Assembly (NCBI GenBank): GCA_000433475.1
Contig: HF993095.1
Coordinates: forward strand, 1-28,807
Reading direction: 5' to 3'
DNA: 28,807 bases
Source of the DNA: Mycoplasma sp. CAG:956
Lineage (GTDB): Bacteria > Bacillota_I > Bacilli_A > RF39 > UBA660
The notes under the pieces are model-generated. The model did not search any database. It was not told the DNA's origin and was given only the letters and a program-made list of their open reading frames with translations. The position numbers and the translations under genes are program-made. This document shows, piece after piece, positions 16,738-23,584 of the stretch (its first letter is position 1; the number at the start of each line of letters is the position of its first letter).

Positions 16738-17474
16738 TTAAAGTGAAAAGTGTTAAAGATATACCAAAATTAAAGGAGTTTAAAGTAGAAAGTACAAATA
16801 AATTGTATTTTCAAGAAAATGATTATATCGTAAAAATATTTTTAGATTGTTATCGTAGTTTAGACCAAAAAATTGGAAAAGATATATTTAATTTATTAGT
16901 TAAATTAAGAAAGTTAGATGGTGAAAGTCAGTTAATATTACCCCAAGATATATATATGACTGATAAGGCTATCTTGGGATATAATACGAAGTTTATAAAC
17001 GCTTCTAATGTTAATTTTATAAATAGAGAAACGAAGATAAAAGAGTTATTGGAGGCTTATCAAAAGTTATTAGAGAGTATTAGACTATTGGCTAATAATA
17101 ATATTAACTTAGTTGATATTCTTTCTGGTAATATGCTTTATAAAAATGGTGATTTATATTTATTAGATTTTGATTTATCTAATATTGATAAAAATTATGA
17201 TAGCGATAAATTATATATTGATATGGCTTATAAAATTTGGCAAATAATTTTAAGAAGTATTTTTAAATATTTAGGGGATTATAGTCTTTATGAAGTTTTA
17301 AATCACTTCCGATTAATAGATTTTAACCGAGGGGCTTTAGGATGTGGTATAATTAGTGTTACTGAGAGTTTAGAGGAGTTTTATTTTAGTTTACAAAAGT
17401 CTTTAAAGGTAGATGATAATACTACTCTTTTAGATATAGATATGGTTTTAAGGAGAATAAATAATGGATATTAA
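16728..17474 (+). CDS. mini protein-kinase-like (PKL fold) protein, paralog 3 of 3
   Basis: 248 residues with the same skeleton as its neighbours: N-terminal MAIIKVKSVKD, beta3-like lysine K36 (YIVKIF), ILPQDIYMTDKAILGY, catalytic-loop equivalent VDILSGN (D130, N135) and LLDFD (D147). It is the most diverged: the C-terminal TVGDxRxCL motif is degraded to LLDIDMVLRRI. The start overlaps paralog 2 by 10 bases. Its last 11 bases contain the prfB start codon, and its 3' end carries the prfB Shine-Dalgarno (AAGGAG), so translation of the two is probably coupled. A role tied to translation termination would be inference from position only. Confidence 0.63.
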   Translation: MAIIKVKSVKDIPKLKEFKVESTNKLYFQENDYIVKIFLDCYRSLDQKIGKDIFNLLVKLRKLDGESQLILPQDIYMTDKAILGYNTKFINASNVNFINRETKIKELLEAYQKLLESIRLLANNNINLVDILSGNMLYKNGDLYLLDFDLSNIDKNYDSDKLYIDMAYKIWQIILRSIFKYLGDYSLYEVLNHFRLIDFNRGALGCGIISVTESLEEFYFSLQKSLKVDDNTTLLDIDMVLRRINNGY

Positions 17475-18547
17475 TGAAAGATATAATGTGTTAGTAAATA
17501 AATTAAATGATATTGGGAGGTCACTTTGATGTTGGTGCTAAAGACAAAAGAATAAAAGAATTAGAAGATATTTTAAATCAACCTAATATCTGGAATGATA
17601 ATGTTTATGCCAGTAAAGTTAATAGTGAACTTATTAATTTAAAAAAAGAACTTAGTGATTTAAAGAAAGCTAATAGTATTGTTTCGGGTTTAAAAGATTT
17701 AATGGAGTTAGTTAGTTTAGATGATAGCTTAAAAGATGATTTAGAAGCTGAGTTTTTAAATGCCGAAAAGTTAGTAGAAGAATTAGAGATAGCGACTTTG
17801 CTTAATGGACCTTATGATAACTTAAATTGTTTTTTAGAAATTCATCCCGGTGCTGGTGGAACCGAGGCTATGGATTGGGCTTCAATGTTACTTAGAATGT
17901 ATGAGAGATTTTGTGAGGCAAATGGATATAAGTATGAAGTAGTAGACTTTTTAAAAGGTGAAGAAGCTGGTGTAAAATCGGTTACTTTAAGAATTAGTGG
18001 GAATATGAGCTATGGATATTTTAAAGGTGAAAAAGGGGTTCATAGACTAGTTAGAATATCACCATTTGATTCTAATAAAAGACGTCATACTTCCTTTGCT
18101 TCTGTTACAGTAGTGCCAGAATTTGATAAAGTAAGTGATATTGAAATTAAAGATGAGGATTTAAAAATAGATGTATTTCATTCGAGTGGGGCTGGCGGTC
18201 AATCAGTAAATACTAGTGATTCGGCAGTTAGAATTACCCATTTACCAACCAAAATAGTGGTATCTTGTCAAGTAGAAAGAAGTCAGCTACGCAATAAAGA
18301 AAGAGCCATGGAAATGCTAAAATCTAAATTGTATCAGTTAGAAGTAGAAAAAAAAGAAGCCGAGTTAAATAAAGAAAAGGGAATTAGTGATAGTATTAAT
18401 TTTGGCAGTCAAATTAGAAATTATGTTTTAGAACCTTATACTTTGGTAAAAGACTTAAGAAGTGGATATGAAACTAGTCAAGCCTTCAAAGTTCTAGATG
18501 GAGATATACTGGCTATTATGGAATCAGTATTAAAATTAAAAAGATGA
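17464..18547 (+). CDS. prfB: peptide chain release factor 2 (RF2), programmed +1 frameshift
   Basis: RF2 recognises UAA and UGA and releases the finished peptide at the ribosome. The frame from ATG 17464 gives 21 residues ending GRSL and meets an in-frame TGA at 17527-17529. Skipping the T at 17527 joins it to DVGAKDKRIKEL and 339 residues in total, giving 360 residues, normal for RF2. Across the join, RSL-D matches the GSLD of Bacillus RF2. The stop-recognition motif is SPF (199-201) and the hydrolysis motif GGQ (244-246). HPGAGGTEAMDW is also typical. The Shine-Dalgarno AAGGAG lies in the upstream kinase-like gene. It ends with TGA, overlapping the next ATG as ATGA. Calling only the open frame after 17507 would miss the true N-terminus. 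Confidence 0.96.
17515..17530 (+). promoter_or_regulatory. prfB programmed +1 frameshift site
   Basis: An internal Shine-Dalgarno-like GGGAGG (17515-17520), three bases (TCA), then CTT TGA (17524-17529) followed by T. This is the classic RF2 autoregulatory arrangement: when RF2 is scarce the ribosome pauses at TGA and slips from CTT to TTT. The distance from the Shine-Dalgarno-like element to CTT equals that in the well-studied E. coli site. Confidence 0.95.
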
Positions 18548-19098
18548 CAGAGTATCCTTATGATGAAGTAAGCAGAAAAATAATGGCTGAGGATTTGCAA
18601 AGAATGTTTAACTTGATTTTGGAAAATCCTAGTGATGATTTTGAAAAGACTATAACTTATAAAATGATGCTTTTAATAATAGAAAAAAATATTATATTTC
18701 CTATTATTAATATTGCATCAAAAGATTCTGAAATACCCTATAATATGTTAGAAATAAGAGATATTATGGTAGGACAAATGATGTTAGAATTACATCACGA
18801 TGAATTAATTTCTTTTAAAGGGTTAGATTATACTACTCCCGATGCTTTTATAATGACTCTTTTATTAAATCCTGAAAAAATTTTGCCTCCAGGGGTAGTA
18901 TTGATAAAAGACAATTATTTATTATCTTATGATCTGGTTAGTAAAATGTATAAGGAAGTATTAAAACCATATTATGAAAATAATAAAATAGAATATACCA
19001 AAACAAATTTACCGATAAGTAGGCAAGAAATTGAATTTATGCAAAAATACAAAGAATATAGAAAAAATAATGAGTTAAAAAAGAAGTTAAATAATTAA
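18544..19098 (+). CDS. unknown soluble protein, 184 residues, translationally coupled to prfB
   Basis: Not recognised. The start ATG overlaps the prfB stop as ATGA, so it is almost certainly translated by re-initiation after RF2. It has no signal peptide or membrane segment. The Met/Ile/Leu-rich middle (MVGQMMLELHHDEL) and the Lys/Glu-rich C-terminus (KYKEYRKNNELKKKLNN) suggest a mainly helical protein. No catalytic motif can be named. It is followed 24 bases later by the first secreted HExxH gene in the same operon. Confidence 0.65.
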   Translation: MTEYPYDEVSRKIMAEDLQRMFNLILENPSDDFEKTITYKMMLLIIEKNIIFPIINIASKDSEIPYNMLEIRDIMVGQMMLELHHDELISFKGLDYTTPDAFIMTLLLNPEKILPPGVVLIKDNYLLSYDLVSKMYKEVLKPYYENNKIEYTKTNLPISRQEIEFMQKYKEYRKNNELKKKLNN

Positions 19099-19122
19099 GA
19101 AAGAAAAGAGAGTAATATTTAC

Positions 19123-20715
19123 ATGACAATAAAAAAACTAGGCAAGATGGGAGCGATATTAGGACTTTGCCTTTCCATAACTATAGTTTCTTTTATAAAT
19201 GGAATAGAAAATCATTTAATTAAGGCTAAAGCAGAGACTATAGATGATACTAAGAGTAATATTGATTTTATAAATCAAGTAAATGATATTACCATGCCTT
19301 TAAATGCTAAGACTTTATTAAGCGATGAAGAATTACAAGACTTAATAAAAATAGGTAAAATTAGTAATGTTTCTTGTGATTATAACTTTACGGGTAATAA
19401 AACAAATTTATATAACATTATAAATTTAAATAGTAAAATATATATTCAAGATGAAGAAAATTATTCATTAATTAGTGATATAGCCGATGATGAAATAAGA
19501 AAATATATAGAAAATACTATATTAGATATTATTAATAGAGTACTTTTAGATAAGAGAAGAAAAGATGATGTTCATAAGTTATTATCTTTAAAAATATTAA
19601 TGGGTGATTTTGAAGACCAAGAGCAACTGGGAGAATATTTTGAAAAAGATAATTTGATAGTTATATCTTTAAATAATATATTAAAGAATGCTAATAATTT
19701 GGATGATTTATACATGAATTTATTTGATACAATTAATCATGAGTTTAATCATATGTTTGTAGTACCTTGCGATGATAATAAATGTCATTATAAATTAAAA
19801 GGAGAAGTAGGAGTATCTTTTTTAAATGAGGCTGTTGCAACTTCCTATAACTATAATATTTTAAAAAATAATTATCAACCAATTAATAAGAACTTTAATT
19901 ATAGTTATAATAATTTAGAAGAAAGAAAGTATGAAAGCAAGTTGCTTTTATTAAGTTTTTTAGATAATGATAAGTCTATTGATGAATATTATGAGACCTT
20001 ATTTAAAGGCGATATTTTAAAATTTTGTAACTATTTTAATGCTTATAGTGATAAAGAAATAGAAGATTTATTGAGTGTGCTATGGTTAATTGATGGAAGA
20101 CTAGCAAGAAATAGTTATTGGAGTAGATTAATTAAGAGTAACGATTTTAGTAAATTAAATGCTGTTAATATAAATGAATTTTTAACGGATAGTACTGATG
20201 GTATTATTGAAAGTTATATATTAAAAAATAGTGTTCTCCAGTTAATGCTTTATAATAGGCAAAAAGAAGTATTAAATTTAGATGATAATTTAATATTATA
20301 TCATTTTATCTTAGTAAATGTATTAGATAGCGTTAGTTTTGGTAATTATAATTATACTACTCATGAAGTTAGTTATACATTTTATAAAGAATTTTTACAT
20401 AATTATGAGTTGATTGAAGAGATATATTTTAATTATTTAAGTTCTATATATAATCTTAGTTATGAAGATATAAAAGATTATTATGATAATAAAGATAAAG
20501 AAATTTGGTTAAGCAATATAAGTAGTTATGTTAAAGAATCTAAAGTAAGTGGTGAAGATGTTAGTGAAATAGCTAATTTAGTAAATAAGTTTCCTAAAAT
20601 TAGAAACATAGTAAATGGTGGTACTTTTTTAAGTGATTTTAATTATAATAATTTAGTTATTGTTGCTTTTGATGCTAAAAAAAATGATAGTGATTTTAAA
20701 TTTATTTTAAAATAA
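19123..20715 (+). CDS. secreted zincin-like metalloprotein, family copy 1 of 3
   Basis: 530 residues. A Sec-type signal sequence (KKLGKMGAILGLCLSITIVSF) is followed by a mature extracytoplasmic domain. NHEFNHMFVVPCDD gives H206, E207, H210 and C216; FLNEAVATS gives a candidate third zinc ligand E236, 26 residues after H210. C85, in SNVSCD, aligns with a cysteine in both paralogs. Conserved blocks shared with the copies at 20828 and 23585 include the HExxH-x5-C-x-D motif, EA.A.S, an L(L/F)L(L/C)S(F/M) helix and a C-terminal 'KFPKI(R/K)' segment. It belongs to no family I can name. It is the last gene of the kinase-like/prfB transcription unit. The weak Shine-Dalgarno leaves a second start at M9 possible. 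Confidence 0.75.
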   Translation: MTIKKLGKMGAILGLCLSITIVSFINGIENHLIKAKAETIDDTKSNIDFINQVNDITMPLNAKTLLSDEELQDLIKIGKISNVSCDYNFTGNKTNLYNIINLNSKIYIQDEENYSLISDIADDEIRKYIENTILDIINRVLLDKRRKDDVHKLLSLKILMGDFEDQEQLGEYFEKDNLIVISLNNILKNANNLDDLYMNLFDTINHEFNHMFVVPCDDNKCHYKLKGEVGVSFLNEAVATSYNYNILKNNYQPINKNFNYSYNNLEERKYESKLLLLSFLDNDKSIDEYYETLFKGDILKFCNYFNAYSDKEIEDLLSVLWLIDGRLARNSYWSRLIKSNDFSKLNAVNINEFLTDSTDGIIESYILKNSVLQLMLYNRQKEVLNLDDNLILYHFILVNVLDSVSFGNYNYTTHEVSYTFYKEFLHNYELIEEIYFNYLSSIYNLSYEDIKDYYDNKDKEIWLSNISSYVKESKVSGEDVSEIANLVNKFPKIRNIVNGGTFLSDFNYNNLVIVAFDAKKNDSDFKFILK

Positions 20716-20748
20716 TTTCAAATTGTATAATTAGTAATAGATAATATA

Positions 20749-20786
20749 AGTAGAGCAATTTATAAAAAATGAGCTTTACTTTTTTA
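20749..20786 (+). terminator. intrinsic terminator ending the kinase-like/prfB/zincin operon
   Basis: AGTAGAGC (20749-20756) pairs with GCTTTACT (20773-20780), one G-U, across a 16-base loop, followed by TTTTT. Confidence 0.6.
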
Positions 20787-20796
20787 ATTTTTAAGT

Positions 20797-20802
20797 TATA
20801 AT
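20797..20802 (+). promoter_or_regulatory. -10 element of secreted zincin copy 2
   Basis: A consensus TATAAT 25 bases before the ATG at 20828, just after the T-run of the terminator. No clear -35 at the right spacing. Confidence 0.4.
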
Positions 20803-20827
20803 ATGAAGACATATTTTGTGGGGATAT

Positions 20828-22480
20828 ATGAAAAATAGAAATAGAAGATTAGCAAGTTTAATAGTATGTTTATCTATAGTTATTAATTGTATGGCAGTTT
20901 ATAATACTAAGAAAGTAGATATGATAAGTCATGCTGATGATAATAGAAGAGCTACTATGTTAAATGAAAAATTAAAAGAAAATAAGAATGCAATTAGCTC
21001 TTTAGGACTTAGTGATACTTTTGGATTAGATAATGATACTATAGACTATTTGATTTCCAATGATAGAGTAAAAAGTTGTGAAAATGTATACGATGTTACT
21101 ATGCAAGAAGTATTTGAACAAATTAAAGAAAATACAGAAAAATTTGTTTTGGATGATTTCGCTTTATTAGGAACTTCTTTTTTTGATGAAGAATACTTTA
21201 CAAAAGATGAATATAGAACTCGTGATAACGTTGTTTTTTCTACTGGAGTTATGAAAAAAATTGGCGAAAGTGCTTATGATTCTTTAAGAGATTATATTAG
21301 TTATGTATTAGAAAATGGTAATAATGGGGATATTCATAATTTAATGGAGTTAAAAATTATATTTGTGGCAAAAATAAATAGAGATGAGCCAGGGGTGATT
21401 TTGGGCAGATATAGTAAAGATAATAATTTAATTAAAATATGTTTACCTAATATTATTGGAAACAGTACATCGACAACTGATGTATCAGCTAAGCTTAATG
21501 ATGTATTAAAACATGAGCTAAATCATATGCGTCAATATGGATGTGAAGATACAGATAAATATAACATTCTAACTCAATTTAGTTCGAATAATTATTTGTC
21601 TTTGTTTGCTGAGGCAAGTGCGGAGTCTGGACTTTATAATTTAGAATTATTTTCACACTTTTTTAAAACTTCTTATGTATATCCTGAATATCGTATGGCA
21701 GAGAATGTATTGTTTTTATGCTCTTTGTTTAATGATTCCAAGATGGATGATTATTATAATGCAATATATAATCAGGATATGGATGCTTTTTTTAACTTTT
21801 TTAGTGCAGATAGTATTGAAGAAAAAAGAGAAATTTTTAGAGTTATTTATGCTATGGATGCTGTTAGTAAACGTAATTCTTATGTTAGAAGTTTAGTTGG
21901 TTTAAAAACTAGTTATGATGAAGAAGACTATGATGCGGTTGCTCTTGATATTAAAAATTTAGAATATATTACTATTTTTAAAATAACTATTAATAATTTA
22001 ATTGATTATAATATTAATAATAACGATTTAACTTTAGAAGATAATATTTTATTATACAAAATGATAACAATGTTAATTTCCGAGAGAGCTTTTAAGGTTG
22101 AATCTATAAGTGATGGCAAGAAAGTATATTATTTATATGATGAATTTGTAGATCAATATCAAGTGATTCAAGATAACTTTTTTCAAACTTTAAGTACAAT
22201 ATATAGTGTATCTACTGATGAAATTTTGGAAATGTATAATAAATATAATAGTGGTTCTGTAGTTAATGAGTATCTTAATTGGTCTCATGGTAATAGAGTT
22301 ATATATTTTGTAAATGATAAAAAATATGATAGTTATTTACAAATGAATAAATTAGTTAGTAAATTTCCTAAAATAAAAGAAATAATAGGTAATTCTTTTT
22401 ATTATACTGATGTTTTAAAAGAAGATTATTTAGATTTATATAATGAGGTTTCTAAAGGAAGAATACTGGTTAAAGATTAA
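20828..22480 (+). CDS. secreted zincin-like metalloprotein, family copy 2 of 3
   Basis: 550 residues from ATG 20828, which has a GTGGGG site; an upstream TTG at 20816 is less likely. The signal peptide has a basic start MKNRNRRLAS and a hydrophobic core LIVCLSIVINC. The motif KHELNHMRQYGCED gives H229, E230, H233 and C239, and LFAEASAES gives E262 as third ligand. C84 (VKSCEN) aligns with C85 and C84 of the paralogs. A substrate or pathway cannot be assigned. It has its own promoter and lies between copy 1 and a YitT-family gene. About one third of positions look shared with copy 3 by eye, less with copy 1; no alignment was computed. Confidence 0.77.
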   Translation: MKNRNRRLASLIVCLSIVINCMAVYNTKKVDMISHADDNRRATMLNEKLKENKNAISSLGLSDTFGLDNDTIDYLISNDRVKSCENVYDVTMQEVFEQIKENTEKFVLDDFALLGTSFFDEEYFTKDEYRTRDNVVFSTGVMKKIGESAYDSLRDYISYVLENGNNGDIHNLMELKIIFVAKINRDEPGVILGRYSKDNNLIKICLPNIIGNSTSTTDVSAKLNDVLKHELNHMRQYGCEDTDKYNILTQFSSNNYLSLFAEASAESGLYNLELFSHFFKTSYVYPEYRMAENVLFLCSLFNDSKMDDYYNAIYNQDMDAFFNFFSADSIEEKREIFRVIYAMDAVSKRNSYVRSLVGLKTSYDEEDYDAVALDIKNLEYITIFKITINNLIDYNINNNDLTLEDNILLYKMITMLISERAFKVESISDGKKVYYLYDEFVDQYQVIQDNFFQTLSTIYSVSTDEILEMYNKYNSGSVVNEYLNWSHGNRVIYFVNDKKYDSYLQMNKLVSKFPKIKEIIGNSFYYTDVLKEDYLDLYNEVSKGRILVKD

Positions 22481-22496
22481 GATTTGGTAAATACTT

Positions 22497-22525
22497 TTGA
22501 AAAAATAGTATATATTTGATACAAT
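22497..22525 (+). promoter_or_regulatory. promoter of the YitT-family gene
   Basis: TTGAAA (22497-22502), a 17-base spacer, and TACAAT (22520-22525) extended by TGA (22517-22519). Among the best-formed promoters in the window. Confidence 0.6.
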
Positions 22526-22556
22526 CTAGATAGTAAATAATAAAGGATTGATATTG

Positions 22557-23438
22557 ATGAAAAAATGGTTAAAATTTATAGTCGGAGTAACCTTGGTAGC
22601 ATTTTCTTTTAATTTATTTTGTGTTCCTGATAATTTGGCATCTACTGGGGTTGGAGGATTTTCGATAGTAGTTAATAATTTTATTACCATTGATACTTCT
22701 TTATTTGTTGGAATTATTAATATCTCTTTAATTATATTATCTTTTATTTTTTTAGGAAAAGAGGATACTTATAAGACTATTTTTGGTGCTCTTATTTATC
22801 CTGTTATGTTAAAATTAACCAGTTATATTACTTCTTTAATAGATTTAAGTAGTGTTGATTTATTGGTTAAAGCAGTAATGGGTGGTATTATTAATGGGTA
22901 TGGTCTAGGTATGGTATTTAAGACGGGTTATACTACTGGCGGTACGGATATAATTGAAGCCATTGTGTGTAAATATTTAAAAGTTTCAATGGATAAAGCT
23001 ATCATTATGATAGATGGTATTGTAGTAGCTTTAACAGGTTTAGTTTTTGGACTTGAACATTTAATCTATGCTTTTGTAATATTAATTTTTCAAAGTATAT
23101 ATTCTAATCAGTTTATGCTAGGAATTAAAGAAGATAAAATACTTTATATAAATTCTAGAAAAAATAAGGAAATAAGAAAATTTTTAAGTGAAACTTATAA
23201 TTATGGAATTACAATATTAAAAGGAAAAGGAGGCTTCAGTAATAAAAGTAATGATATTTTAGTAGTGTCAATTAAAAGTAAATTTTATTTAGAGATTAAA
23301 GAAGTAATATTACTTATTGATGATAAGGCTTTTATAATAGTTTGTGATTCTTATGAGACAGTTTATATTAATAAAGAAGAAAGAAAAAATAAAAAGAAGA
23401 TAAATTTTAGTTTAGATACTAACCAAATAATTCACTAG
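22557..23438 (+). CDS. YitT-family integral membrane protein (DUF161/DUF2179)
   Basis: 293 residues, starting MKKWLKFIVGVTLVAFSFNLF, followed by about five more hydrophobic helices to roughly residue 185. Typical YitT features are the N-terminal VPDNLASTGVGGFS and the central GLGMVFKTGYTTGGTDIIE. The soluble C-terminal part, about 195-280, corresponds to DUF2179 and includes YGITILKGKGGFSNK. The family is a common Firmicute membrane protein of unproven function, proposed to be a transporter. TTG 22548 is in frame, but it directly abuts AAAGGA, so ATG 22557 is chosen. It sits between two copies of the secreted zincin family with its own promoter and terminator, so it looks inserted into, or retained within, that array. 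Confidence 0.88.
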   Translation: MKKWLKFIVGVTLVAFSFNLFCVPDNLASTGVGGFSIVVNNFITIDTSLFVGIINISLIILSFIFLGKEDTYKTIFGALIYPVMLKLTSYITSLIDLSSVDLLVKAVMGGIINGYGLGMVFKTGYTTGGTDIIEAIVCKYLKVSMDKAIIMIDGIVVALTGLVFGLEHLIYAFVILIFQSIYSNQFMLGIKEDKILYINSRKNKEIRKFLSETYNYGITILKGKGGFSNKSNDILVVSIKSKFYLEIKEVILLIDDKAFIIVCDSYETVYINKEERKNKKKINFSLDTNQIIH

Positions 23439-23456
23439 CAATCTAGTGGATTTTTT
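23431..23456 (+). terminator. intrinsic terminator containing the stop codon in its stem
   Basis: TTCACTAG (23431-23438) pairs with CTAGTGGA (23443-23450), one G-U, across CAAT, then TTTTTT. The TAG stop (23436-23438) forms the top of the 5' arm. Confidence 0.8.
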
Positions 23457-23532
23457 AAAGCTTGTTTTATCCCATTAAGATTATATAAAATAGATAGAAA
23501 TATATTAATTATTAACTTGAATCAAGAAATAC

Positions 23533-23561
23533 TTGACTTTTAGTAAATTTTAGTTTAAGAT
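23533..23561 (+). promoter_or_regulatory. promoter of secreted zincin copy 3
   Basis: TTGACT (23533-23538), a 17-base spacer and TAAGAT (23556-23561). A small hairpin TCAAG-AAATA-CTTGA (23522-23536) overlaps the -35 and could be an operator half-site pair. Confidence 0.5.
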
Positions 23562-23584
23562 AATTGGCAATTAAGAGGGGTTTT

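Noticed and set aside
17527..17529. In-frame TGA of prfB as evidence of a pseudogene or of TGA coding for Trp
   Set aside because: The flanking GGGAGG and CTT TGA, and the register of the joined product, show programmed frameshifting; tryptophan is TGG throughout.
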